Translations under genes and position numbers: made by a program
Shown here: one piece after another, positions 1 through 12,082 of the stretch
How positions within the stretch are numbered: position 1 is the first letter of the stretch
How the letters are laid out: every line of letters begins with the position of its first letter
Notes under the pieces: model-generated
The model's database searches: none
Told to the model about the DNA's origin: nothing
What the model saw: the letters and a program-made list of their open reading frames with translations, nothing else
DNA from: Prochilodus magdalenae
Lineage: Eukaryota; Chordata; Actinopteri; Characiformes; Prochilodontidae
Length of the DNA: 64,000 bases
Reading direction: 5' to 3'
Assembly: GCA_024036415.1 (NCBI GenBank)
Contig: JAMWET010000180.1
Location: 721,001 to 785,000, forward strand

Positions 1-2904
1 CAGCATTTTAAGTCCATTTCAGTGCAGGTAAGAACGAAAATGCCTTTCATTCATCATAAAACTCGACATAAAAGACTGTCCACTGCAACGTTTCAACAAA
101 CATCCTCATTAAAATGAAGGCTCCCAAATGGCTCTTGGTTTGGATGCCTAGTTCTAGGAAAACCCTTTTAACTGGTAGAGAAACTTTTTGTTATGTGGAG
201 AATCTGTAAACTTCAAAGCCTCTTCTAAAACCCACTCACTCACCTCATCCACAAAAATAGGAACCTTTAGGCACCCTTAGGAATCTTTCAGTGGATCCTT
301 CTTTAAGCAACTTAAAGAACACTGAAATCCACTGCAAGGTGGATTTTCAGGTCCTGCTGTGGCATCACGCATAGAACAGTTTCTGTCTTTTTATAAGATT
401 GCTTCAGCTTCCATTGGGAAGGAAATGCAATCCCACAAATGCACTGGGTAGCCTACAGCACACTGATAAAGGAAATCTTTTACTTACCTAGGAACAAAAG
501 ACAAGAGAGTAATAGGACAGTGACCCTGGAAGCCATGGTACTGTACAGGATGATGCACCAGTGGTGTCCCTCTGCAGCTTCAGAAAGGCTAGACAGTGCT
601 AACGCTCATAAGGAGAGGTACTTGCATCCAGCTCACGGCTGCTTATTCTGGCACTTCCTTTAGTTAAGTAGAGGAAATACAGCGGCTTCCACTTGGGTGG
701 AGGGCTTGTGGACTGGATGGGGAGGTGGTGTTGTTGAGGAGTGGTTCAGCCATGGTGAGAATTCCAAACCCTCCGGACAGGAACTCTGTCGTCAAGCCCT
801 GTGTTTATGCTCCTTTACAAGATTTTCCTGCCCATGCCAATTTATGTGAGCCCTGGAGCGCTCTGATAAAGGTGGTCAACAGGCAAAGTCCCTATAAACC
901 CAATGAAATGTACCGGGTATGTGAACATGATAAGACTCAGCATGTCAGGCAACTTCTCATTGATGCCTACACTCTGGTGCTTGTGCACACATGGAAGAGG
1001 ATGCAGGTTGGTTTTTATTGAGGAGGAACCTGCACTCACATGCCTGTGACGAAAATAAGGCCGGGTGGCTGCATTTTTTTGTGGGCAGCTCCTTTTAACC
1101 GATCCTTTCTCTAGCTGAATTTGTCTTGTTCCTGTCTGTTTAGGTAGTAAAAATCTATTTCTAAACACAGTTTGGTCTGTTTCACGGGCCCACACTTCAG
1201 CTTCTCACAATTATATTAATTACATTGTTGTTCTCTAGAAGTTACTAAGTACGGCATGGTTGTTGCTGAACAGTAACTTGAGTGATTAATAAGCCTGGAG
1301 TTAAAATGTCCCGTTCTTCATCCTGTGCTACTATGATATTAGTATTTGGTGATGTTGACGTGGAGTTAAGGACAGTCGTCGTAACGGTCTGTGTGCATGT
1401 AGTCCTGCCAACGGTCTGCCAGTGGTGCTGGCACAAACAAGAGGACTCATGGAGGGCATCACTGCTCACTGAATGTACGCAATCATGGCTGTTGGGTCAG
1501 AAAAGCTCATTCTTGCTTACGTCACATGCATGGCAGAACATGAACTTGAATCATTTGCATGTCTCACAATGTCAAATTGTGAACTGCAGTGACTAGAAGC
1601 ACACACATTAGTGAAGCATTAATGAAGTAAACAGAGCAAACTTTTAAAGCTTTAAAAAAGAAATGTGCTTGAGTACAGTACTTAGGTAAATGAACTGCAC
1701 TATAGTCCATTCCAGACGATGTGATGTCCTGCTGTTGTGTGTTGCCCTACTGTGCCGACATTTTGTTACCATGTGGATTATACTGAAAATATAATAAAAA
1801 AAAATTTAATATCTGAATAATCAGCATTGGGTTTGATGGGTCAAGGTCGATCACATGCATTAAAATAAATTCAAGAAAAACACCACAGAAAAATTCCAAG
1901 GAGGCTGTGGGCTGGAATCATGTTTAATGCTGTGCTGCTTTGTAGAGAGGGTGTAGCTGTGAAAGCCTTAGTGCAGCCATATAAAGGCTACACAGAGGGC
2001 GGCTTACGTAAGAGGTCTACACCCAAACCACTTAACATTACTTTTCAATCAGGAGGGAGAAAGAGTTCACTGTATGACTCTGTTGTGATGAATGATATTT
2101 AGAGAGATGAAGCAGGAGTTCTATTAGGAGTGCAGTACACTGAAAACACAAAGCACTGAATTTACTTCATTCAAATGTCTACAACTTCCAAATGAATAAT
2201 TATAATAATAAAGTGATAATAATAATAATAATAATTATAATATTAATAATAATAATAAGAAGAAAAAAAATCAAATACAAACTGAGGTGTCATGTGGAAA
2301 TGATGCACACATCTGAATAAAGTTTAGTCTTTTACTTTTTTTATAGAAGAGTCGAGAGAGGCTGTGACTGAACATTTTCAGTACCCCGTCCTACTGAAAA
2401 GTCTCCTGAAGCATGTGGAGCACATGGTTGCTATAACAGATACTGGGCAGGTATTTTACTCGTGAAGCACTTTAGCTTGCGTCATGCATAAAGACTTTCC
2501 TGGGTGTGTGTGCGATTGCGTTTGTTGGTGCAAGAATCTAAATTGATGCAAACAATCTTCTAGATCCAAAACAGGATGCAAGAATTCTGCTTCCTTCCTG
2601 CATCTATTGTGTCTCGCATGTGCACTTGAGAGAGGTCAAGGGAAATTCAGTGACAGCAGGACCTAAATCGCTCCTTTAGCGTAAACTGTTAAGGTTGTTC
2701 TTTGGCAAAGAATACTGGGAGGAAACAGACTGGGCATGACAAGATGACAATCATTCAGACATTCTTTACTGGAGAGCTGGAGGAAGAGTAAATAAACTCA
2801 TTCATTTGACATCAAGGAAATGGACATCTCAAAATTTCGCAGATGTGGACGCATGTACTTGAGTTGAAGTAAAGATTCCCAGGTTATTATTTCTGCAGAA
2901 AAGC
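1..2904. other. gene-free flank left of the minisatellite
   Basis: No open frame here shows a recognisable domain, splice structure or codon-like bias. The longest frames are about 100 codons, overlap on opposite strands and look random. The stretch is AT-rich with an A-rich run near 1795-1812 and an AAT-type microsatellite near 2196-2258. It lies downstream of the ppp3ca 3' end, which is transcribed toward it. I see no tRNA, SINE promoter or terminal inverted repeat. Confidence 0.6.
2196..2258. repeat. (AAT)n microsatellite, imperfect
   Basis: Interrupted AAT/TAA triplets run through this interval and end in an A-rich tail with two AGA steps. It is simple sequence with no coding content. 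Confidence 0.85.
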
Positions 2905-5900
2905 AGTGGAGTTAGAGTAAGATATTGGAGTGTGAGATGTAGTGGAGTTGGAGTAAGATATTGGAGTGTGAGATGTAGTGGAGTTAGAGTAAGATATTGG
3001 AGTGTGAGATGTAGTGGAGTTACAGTAAGATATTGGAGTGTGAGGGGTAGTGGAGTTACAGTAAGATATTGGAGTGTGAGGTGTAGTGGAGTTACAGTAA
3101 GATATTGGAGTGTGAAATGTAGTGGAGTTAGAGTAAGATATTGGAGTGTGAGATGTAGTGGAGTTAGAGTAAGATATTGAAGTGTGAGATGTAGTGGAGT
3201 TACAGTAATATATTGGAGTGTGAGGTGTAGTGGAGTTACAGTAAGATATTGGAGTGTGAGGTGTAGTGGAGTTACAGTAAGATATTGGAGTGTGAAATGT
3301 AGTGGAGTTACAGTAAGATATTGGAGTGTGAGATGTAGTGGAGTTAGAGTAAGATATTGGAGTGTGAGATGTAGTGGAGTTAGAGTAAGATATTGGAGTG
3401 TGAGATGTAGTGGAGTTAGAGTAAGATATTGAAGTGTGAGATGTAGTGGAGTTACAGTAATATATTGGAGTGTGAGGTGTAGTGGAGTTAGAGTAAAATA
3501 TTGGAGTGTGAGATGTAGTGGAGTTACAGTAAGATATTGGAGTGTGAGATGTAGTGAAGTTAGAGTAAGATATTGAAGTGTGAGATGTAGTGGAGTTACA
3601 GTAATATATTGGAGTGTGAGGTGTAGTGGAGTTAGAGTAAAATATTGGAGTGTGAGATGTAGTGGAGTTACAGTAAGATATTGGAGTGTGAGATGTAGTG
3701 GAGTTAGACTAAGATATTGGAGTGTGAGATGTAGTGGAGTTACAGTAAGATATTGGAGTGTGAGGTGTAGTGGAGTTACAGTAAGATATTGGAGTGTGAG
3801 GTGTAGTGGAGTTACAGTAAGATATTGGAGTGTGAGGTGTAGTGGAGTTAGAGTAAGATATTGGAGTGTGGATGTAGTGGAGTTAGAGTAAGATATTGGA
3901 GTGTGTGATGTAGTGGAATTAGAGTAAGATATTGGAGTGTGAGATGTAGTGGAGTTAGAGTAAGATATTGGAGTGTGAGATGTAGTGGAGTTACAGTAAG
4001 ATATTGGAGTGTGAGATGTAGTGGAGTTAGAGTAAGATATTGGAGTGTGAGATGTAGTGGAGTTAGAGTAAGATATTGGAGTGTGAGATGTAGTGGAGTT
4101 AGAGTAAGATATTGGAGTGTGAGATGTAGTGGAGTTAGAGTAAGATATTGGAGTGTGAGGTGTAGTGGAGTTACAGTAAGATATTGGAGTGTGAGATGTA
4201 GTGGAGTTAGAGTAAGATATTGGAGTGTGAGATGTAGTGGAGTTACAGTAAGATATTGGAGTGTGAGATGTAGTGGAGTTAGAGTAAGATATTGGAGTGC
4301 GAGGTGTAGTGGAGTTAGAGTAATATATTGGAGTGTGAGATGTAGTGGAGTTAGAGTAAGATATTGGAGTGTGAGGTGTAGTGGAGTTAGAGTAAGATAT
4401 TGGAGTGTGAGATGTAGTGGAGTTAGAGTAAGATATTGGAGTGTGAGGTGTAGTGGAGTTAGAGTAAGATATTGGAGTGTGAGGTGTAGTGGAGTTACAG
4501 TAAGATATTGGAGTGTGAGGTGTAGTGGAGTTACAGTAAGATATTGGAGTGTGAGGTGTAGTGGAGTTACAGTAAGATATTGGAGTGTGAGGTGTAGTGG
4601 AGTTACAGTAAGATATTGGAGTGTGAGATGTAGTGGAGTTACAGTAAGATATTGGAGTGTGAGGTGTAGTGGAGTTACAGTAAGATATTGGAGTGTGAGA
4701 TGTAGTCGAGTTACAGTAAGATATTGGAGTGTGAGATGTAGTGGAGTTACAGTAAGATATTGGAGTGTGAGGTGTAGTGGAGTTACAGTAAGATATTGGA
4801 GTGTGAGATGTAGTGGAGTTAGAGTAAGATATTGGAGTGTGAGATGTAGTGGAGTTAGAGTAAGATATTGGAGTGTGAGGTGTAGTGGAGTTACAGTAAG
4901 ATATTGGAGTGTGAGATGTAGTCGAGTTACAGTAAGATATTGGAGTGTGAGATGTAGTGGAGTTACAGTAAGATATTGGAGTGTGAGATGTAGTGGAGTT
5001 ACAGTAAGATATTGGAGTGTGAGGTGTAGTGGAGTTACAGTAAGATATTGGAGTGTGAGATGTAGTGGAGTTAGAGTAAGATATTGGAGTGTGAGATGTA
5101 GTGGAGTTAGAGTAAGATATTGGAGTGTGAGATGTAGTGGAGTTACAGTAAGATATTGGAGTGTGAGGTGTAGTGGAGTTAGAGTAAGATATTGGAGTGT
5201 GAGATGTAGTGGAGTTAGAGTAAGATATTGGAGTGTGAGATGTAGTGGAGTTACAGTAAGATATTGGAGTGTGAGGTGTAGTGGAGTTAGAGTAAGATAT
5301 TGGAGTGTGAGATGTAGTGGAGTTAGAGTAAGATATTGGAGTGTGAGGTGTAGTGGAGTTAGAGTAAGATATTGGAGTGTGAGGTGTAGTGGAGTTAGAG
5401 TAAGATATTGGAGTGTGAGATGTAGTGGAGTTAGAGTAAGATATTGGAGTGTGAGATGTAGTGGAGTTACAGTAAGATATTGGAGTGTGAGATGTAGTGG
5501 AGTTAGAGTAAGATATTGGAGTGTGAGATGTAGTGGAGTTAGAGTAAGATATTGGAGTGTGAGGTGTAGTGGAGTTACAGTAAGATATTGGAGTGTGAGG
5601 TGTAGTGGAGTTACAGTAAGATATTGGAGTGTGAGATGTAGTGGAGTTACAGTAAGATATTGGAGTGTGAGATGTAGTGGAGTTAGAGTAAGATATTGGA
5701 GTGTGAGATGTAGTGGAGTTACAGTAAGATATTGGAGTGTGAGATGTAGTGGAGTTACAGTAAGATATTGGAGTGTGAGATGTAGTGGAGTTAGAGTAAG
5801 ATATTGGAGTGTGAGATGTAGTGGAGTTAGAGTAAGATATTGGAGTGTGAGGTGTAGTGGAGTTACAGTAAGATATTGGAGTGTGAGATGTAGTGGAGTT

Positions 5901-8900
5901 ACAGTAAGATATTGGAGTGTGAGATGTAGTGGAGTTACAGTAAGATATTGGAGTGTGAGGTGTAGTGGAGTTACAGTAAGATATTGGAGTGTGAGATGTA
6001 GTGGAGTTACAGTAAGATATTGGAGTGTGAGGTGTAGTGGAGTTACAGTAAGATATTGGAGTGTGAGGTGTAGTGGAGTTAGAGTAAGATATTGGAGTGT
6101 GAGATGTAGTGGAGTTAGAGTAAGATATTGGAGTGTGAGATGTAGTGGAGTTACAGTAAGATATTGGAGTGTGAGATGTGGAGTTACAGTAAGATATTGG
6201 AGTGTGAGATGTAGTGGAGTTACAGTAAGATATTGGAGTGTGAGATGTAGTGGAGTTACAGTAAGATATTGGAGTGTGAGGTGTAGTGGAGTTACAGTAA
6301 GATATTGGAGTGTGAGATGTAGTGGAGTTACAGTAAGATATTGGAGTGTGAGATGTAGTGGAGTTACAGTAAGATATTGGAGTGTGAGGTGTAGTGGAGT
6401 TACAGTAACATATTGGAGTGTGAGGTGTAGTGGAGTTAGAGTAAGATATTGGAGTGTGAGATGTAGTGGAGTTAGAGTAAGATATTGGAGTGTGAGATGT
6501 AGTGGAGTTACAGTAAGATATTGGAGTGTGAGGTGTAGTGGAGTTAGAGTAAGATATTGGAGTGTGAGATGTAGTGGAGTTAGAGTAAGATATTGGAGTG
6601 TGAGATGTAGTGGAGTTACAGTAAGATATTGGAGTGTGAGATGTAGTGGAGTTACAGTAAGATATTGGAGTGTGAGATGTAGTGGAGTTAGAGTAAGATA
6701 TTGGAGTGTGAGATGTAGTGGAATTACAGTAAGATATTGGAGTGTGAGATGTAGTGAAGTTAGAGTAAGATATTGGAGTGTGAGATGTAGTGGAGTTACA
6801 GTAAGATATTGGAGTGTGAGATGTAGTGGAGTTACAGTAAGATATTGGAGTGTGAGATGTAGTGGAGTTACAGTAAGATATTGGAGTGTGAGATGTAGTG
6901 GAGTTAGAGTAAGATATTGGAGTGTGAGATGTAGTGGAGTTAGAGTAAGATATTGGAGTGTGAGGTGTAGTGGAGTTACAGTAAGATATTGGAGTGTGAG
7001 ATGTAGTGGAGTTACAGTAAGATATTGGAGTGTGAGGTGTAGTGGAGTTACAGTAAGATATTGGAGTGTGAGGTGTAGTGGAGTTAGAGTAAGATATTGG
7101 AGTGTGAGATGTAGTGGAGTTACAGTAAGATATTGGAGTGTGAGATGTAGTGGAGTTACAGTAAGATATTGGAGTGTGAGATGTAGTGGAGTTACAGTAA
7201 GATATTGGAGTGTGAGGTGTAGTGGAGTTACAGTAACATATTGGAGTGTGAGGTGTAGTGGAGTTAGAGTAAGATATTGGAGTGTGAGATGTAGTGGAGT
7301 TAGAGTAAGATATTGGAGTGTGAGATGTAGTGGAGTTAGAGTAAGATATTGGAGTGTGAGGTGTAGTGGAGTTACAGTAAGATATTGGAGTGTGAGATGT
7401 AGTGGAGTTAGAGTAAGATATTGGAGTGTGAGATGTAGTGGAGTTACAGTAAGATATTGGAGTGTGAGGTGTAGTGGAGTTACAGTAAGATATTGGAGTG
7501 TGAGATGTAGTGGAGTTAGAGTAAGATATTGGAGTGTGAGATGTAGTGGAGTTACAGTAAGATATTGGAGTGTGAGGTGTAGTGGAGTTACAGTAAGATA
7601 TTGGAGTGTGAGGTGTAGTGGAGTTAGAGTAAGATATTGGAGTGTGAGATGTAGTGGAGTTAGAGTAAGATATTGGAGTGTGAGATGTAGTGGAGTTACA
7701 GTAAGATATTGGAGTGTGAGATGTAGTGGAGTTAGAGTAAGATATTGGAGTGTGAGATGTAGTGGAGTTACAGTAAGATATTGGAGTGTGAGATGTAGTG
7801 GAGTTAGAGTAAGATATTGGAGTGTGAGATGTAGTGGAGTTAGAGTAAGATATTGGAGTGTGAGATGTAGTGGAGTTAGAGTAAGATATTGGAGTGTGAG
7901 GTGTAGTGGAGTTAGAGTAAGATATTGGAGTGTGAGATGTAGTGGAGTTACAGTAAGATATTGGAGTGTGAGGTGTAGTGGAGTTACAGTAAGATATTGG
8001 AGTGTGAGATGTAGTGGAGTTAGAGTAAGATATTGGAGTGTGAGATGTAGTGGAGTTAGAGTAAGATATTGGAGTGTGAGGTGTAGTGGAGTTAGAGTAA
8101 GATATTGGAGTGTGAGATGTAGTGGAGTTAGAGTAAGATATTGGAGTGTGAGGTGTAGTGGAGTTAGAGTAAGATATTGGAGTGTGAGATGTAGTGGAGT
8201 TAGAGTAAGATATTGGAGTGTGAGATGTAGTGGAGTTACAGTAAGATATTGGAGTGTGAGATGTAGTGGAGTTACAGTAAGATATTGGAGTGTGAGATGT
8301 AGTGGAGTTACAGTAAGATATTGGAGTGTGAGATGTAGTGGAGTTAGAGTAAGATATTGGAGCGTGAGGTGTAGTGGAGTTACAGTAAGATATTGGAGTG
8401 TGAGGTGTAGTGGAGTTAGAGTAAGATATTGGAGTGTGAGATGTAGTGGAGTTACACTAAGATATTGGAGTGTGAGGTGTAGTGGAGTTACACTAAGATA
8501 TTGGAGTGTGAGGTGTAGTGGAGTTACACTAAGATATTGGAGTGTGAGGTGTAGTGGAGTTACAGTAAGATATTGGAGTGTGAGATGTAGTGGAGTTAGA
8601 GTAAGATATTGGAGTGTGAGGTGTAGTGGAGTTAGAGTAAGATATTGGAGTGTGAGATGTAGTGGAGTTACAGTAAGATATTGGAGTGTGAGGTGTAGTG
8701 GAGTTAGAGTAAGATATTGGAGTGTGAGGTGTAGTGGAGTTAGAGTAAGATATTGGAGCGTGAGGTGTAGTGGAGTTAGAGTAAGATATTGGAGTGTGAG
8801 GTGTAGTGGAGTTAGAGTAATATATTGGAGTGTGAGATGTAGTGGAGTTAGAGTAAGATATTGGAGTGAGAGATGTAGTGGAGTTAGAGTAAGATATTGG

Positions 8901-9860
8901 AGTGTGAGGTGTAGTGGAGTTACAGTAAGATAATGGAGTGTGAGATGTAGTGGAGTTAGAGTAAGATATTGGAGTGTGAGGTGTAGTGGAGTTACAGTAA
9001 GATATTGGAGTGTGAGGTGTAGTGGAGTTACAGTAAGATATTGGAGTGTGAGGTGTAGTGGAGTTACAGTAAGATATTGGAGTGTGAGGTGTAGTGGAGT
9101 TACAGTAAGATAATGGAGTGTGAGGTGTAGTGGAGTTAGAGTAAGATATTGGAGTGTGAGGTGTAGTGGAGTTACAGTAAGATATTGGAGTGTGAGGTGT
9201 AGTGGAGTTACAGTAAGATATTGGAGTGTGAGGTGTAGTGGAGTTACAGTAAGATATTGGAGTGTGAGGTGTAGTGGAGTTACAGTAAGATATTGGAGTG
9301 TGAGGTGTAGTGGAGTTACAGTAAGATATTGGAGTGTGAGGTGTAGTATAGTTACAGTAAGATATTGGAGTGTGAGATGTAGTGGAGTTACAGTAAGATA
9401 TTGGAGTGTGAGATGTAGTGGAGTTACAGTAAGATATTGGAGTGAGAGGTGTAGTGGAGTTACAGTAAGATATTGGAGTGTGAGGTGTAGTGGAGTTACA
9501 GTAAGATATTGGAGTGTGAGATGTAGTGGAGTTACAGTAAGATATTGGAGTGTGAGGTGTAGTGGAGTTACAGTAAGATATTGGAGTGTGAGATGTAGTG
9601 GAGTTACAGTAAGATAATGGAGTGAGAGGTGTAGTGGAGTTAGAGTAAGATATTGGAGTGTGAGATGTAGTGGAGTTACAGTAAGATAATGGAGTGAGAG
9701 GTGTAGTGGAGTTAGAGTAAGATATTGGAGTGTGAGGTGTAGTGGAGTTACAGTAAGATATTGGAGTGTGAGGTGTAGTGGAGTTACAGTAAGATATTGG
9801 AGTGTGAGGTGTAGTGGAGTTACAGTAAGATATTGGAGTGTGAGGTGTAGTGGAGTTACA
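2905..9860 (+). repeat. 36-bp minisatellite, about 193 tandem copies
   Basis: A 36-bp unit (for example 3951-3986) repeats head to tail for about 6,956 bp. Most copies differ at only two places: TTAGAG versus TTACAG, and GAGATG versus GAGGTG. On the plus strand nearly all cytosines fall at the first of these sites. Rare changes include a 3-nt loss near 6178, a 2-nt loss near 3870, TCGAG at 4706 and 4922, and GTAACA at 6405 and 7233. Because 36 is divisible by three and no unit frame is closed in the phase used, the array gives very long open frames on both strands: RCSGVRVRYWSV-type on plus and LTPLHLTLQYLT-type on minus. It starts after CTGCAGAAAAGC and stops abruptly before TTACAACCCC. It is a non-coding tandem array about 2 kb beyond the inferred ppp3ca poly(A) site. 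Confidence 0.97.
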
Positions 9861-11764
9861 TTACAACCCCAACAGTAACCCATAAGCAGCCGCCATGCCC
9901 TGTTGGTTGAAGCGGATCATCGTATAGTGAAAGTTTCACAGTTTCGCAGCTTTAACTTACTCTGTGTTGATGTTCAAATTGACAGGCAAACTCAATAGGG
10001 TCTTTTATTTTTCTGCCTGTTTATTTTGACATGTGGCTTTTGTGTGATCATCCTGGTGTGCCACTGTACACCAGCCAATCACAGCAGAGCTCATTAGCTT
10101 GTTTATGAGCTCACCAAAAAAGGAAAACAGCGTGTTTCATTCTAAGACCAAATGATAGATTATTAATAGAGGTAAAACACCAAGTCTGGACATTTAACTC
10201 TGAGAACGGCCACACACTGTGTAGACATTAGAATCATCTATATACTTGAGTCCTACTTAATTATTTTGGAAAAGCTGCAAAAGTAAACCACAAAATACTG
10301 TTAAAAATTAACAATTCATAGGCCACATCGTATTCGGACCATACACCAGCCAATGTTTGTGTAAAGCTTTCCAACCTCACAATGATTGCTGCATCCGGGT
10401 GGAGAGCATGGATAGGCCTATTAGGCAGATTCGATGGCCTGTTAAAATAAACAAATCCGAGACTCCAGCTTTCATGCTCCCATAAACGGGTGGAAACAAA
10501 ACAGCCTGCTTAGGAATCACATTTTATGCTCTCCGCGTTTGTAGTGCCGGCCATGTGCTTCCTTCAGATGCTGTTATCGTGTGTATGGGATCACTCATGA
10601 AGGATTTCCACAGTTGAATGGGAGATTAGATAGCAATCGAAGGCTGAAGTTAGAGCAAGAGACTTATCTAGTGCTGGAAAGATCAATAGCTTCCTCGAGA
10701 GCATGAATCTTCCCTGTGGAACAGATGTTTTCCTCTGGAAAGAATGATCTGACTCCACTGATAGCTTGTGGTTCCCATATGCAGTGGGACAAAAGAATTC
10801 TACTCCTACTCCCAGTCATCCTCTGAACCATTCCTAGTCTTTGCTGAATTTAACGTCTATATGAAATTGGCCAGAACTTTAGCACAGGTGATATTTTTTA
10901 TATTTTATTTATATATCCAAACGTCAGAATTCAGCAAATAAACAGTAACTATGCACTACAATGTGCAGAGCTGTGTTCTCTGTAGAGGAACTTGGTTTCC
11001 CTCGTGTGTAATTATACCCGGGATTCACTTTAACATCATTGACTTGTTCTCACCTGGGTCGGGTCATGAGAGTGTGGACTTTACAGCAGGGATAGATAAC
11101 ATGAGCCTAACTTGGTGCAGTTTTCACTAATATTAATCCAAGTTGGGAAACTAGGACATGCAGTCCTGATCACCACGAAACAGTAACAATCAGGGCTAAA
11201 GCAGTGCAGACTGGAGTCTGAGAATATTTTGTTGAGCTGAAAGTGAATTGCCACCGTTTGCTGTGATGTGCCTGTGTTTGCTTGCTTGCTCGGTGTGTTT
11301 TTACAGGATGCAAAGAGAGCGAACGTCCTTTTTCCAGCAATTCAGCGGAGGTGTTTTCATAACAGACTGAAAACGCTCCACTGATTTTCCCCAACTGTTT
11401 ATCAACCTAACCAAAGGAAGCACCTAATGGCGTTAAGGCTGCCAAGTCCTCATTTCCACCTCATTGTTTTTATTGCTCCAGTCTTTACTCCTTGCAGGTA
11501 CTAAAGGAAAGAAGCTGTCTTTAGAAGGCCTGGAGCCAAATCCACCAAAGATTTGAGCACATGCTAAAACCATTCACACATGCAGGTAAAAAAAAAAACA
11601 GAATACGTGACGGGAGGCACTCTAGGTGGAAACGCAGACCCTGTTCATTTCTGCGTTCCTTAAACTACTTCCACCATGCTTCACAGACGTGTCAAAGAAG
11701 AAGTCCTGGAAGACTGATTCACTGTTCATCTTTAACCCCCAGGAACCGCTCGGTGCTCAAACAC
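9861..11764. other. gene-free interval between minisatellite and ppp3ca 3' end
   Basis: No convincing coding frame is present. The first part (about 9980-10235) matches another stretch of this window at 54560-54815 and is a dispersed repeat. The rest is AT-rich unique-looking sequence. The minus-strand frame at 11170-11394 has no recognisable domain. Confidence 0.6.
10042..10235 (+). repeat. dispersed repeat, copy A (partner at 54611-54800)
   Basis: The block GTGTGATCATC, then CCAGCCAATCA, TTTATGAGCT, TTTCATTCTA and CTGGACATTT occurs here and again near 54611-54770 in the same order, orientation and similar spacing, with scattered differences. This marks two old copies of one interspersed element. 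I see no terminal repeats or coding frame in either copy, so the family is unknown. Confidence 0.7.
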
Positions 11765-11784
11765 AAATAGAAATGCAGACCGGG

Positions 11785-11808
11785 TTTATTTTCATGCACA
11801 TTTTTATT
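11785..11808 (-). promoter_or_regulatory. two AATAAA polyadenylation signals
   Basis: The plus strand has TTTATT at 11785-11790 and 11803-11808, so the minus-strand transcript carries AATAAA twice, 18 nt apart. They lie about 1.65 kb beyond the ppp3ca stop codon, a usual place for a vertebrate poly(A) signal. Cleavage would fall about 10-30 nt further, near 11760-11775. Confidence 0.6.
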
Positions 11809-12031
11809 GAACAGTATTATAAAATACTTTTTAATAGTTGTGAGTGCATGCGTCATCTGCCAACAGTTTGGAAGTTAAATTACAAAAGCAAGGCTTAATG
11901 TTGTGTAGTGAATTACTTGGGCACTTAAGCAATTGTTAAAAAAATTGATGGAGTACTTTGTTGTTGTTATTTTTTCCTCTTAAAGTATTGAGCAGTAACA
12001 AACCGGTAACTGATATACAAAGCAAAGTTCC

Positions 12032-12082
12032 TAATAATAATAATAATAATCATAATAATAATAATAATAATATTAATCATCA
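12032..12082. repeat. (AAT)n microsatellite in the ppp3ca 3' UTR
   Basis: ATA/TAA triplets interrupted by single C substitutions. In the transcript this reads as a UUA/AUU tract. Confidence 0.85.

Noticed and set aside
842..1195. A 117-codon minus-strand frame in the left flank
   Set aside because: It overlaps a plus-strand frame of similar length, has no recognisable domain and no supporting splice or poly(A) signals.
3939..8933. A 1,664-codon open frame on the plus strand (RCSGVRVRYWSV-type repeats)
   Set aside because: Same cause; it ends only where a TATTGG becomes TAATGG in one unit. No signal or domain supports translation.
2905..9860. CRISPR-like regular repeat
   Set aside because: The repeats are directly adjacent with no unique spacers, and the genome is a vertebrate.
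3848..9883. A 2,011-codon open frame on the minus strand of the minisatellite, with leucine-rich 12-residue repeats
   Set aside because: It exists because the unit is 36 bp and closed by no stop in that phase. The plus strand is equally open. Apart from the repeat there is no N-terminal or C-terminal domain, splice signal or codon bias, and the residues change by neutral-looking single-base variants.
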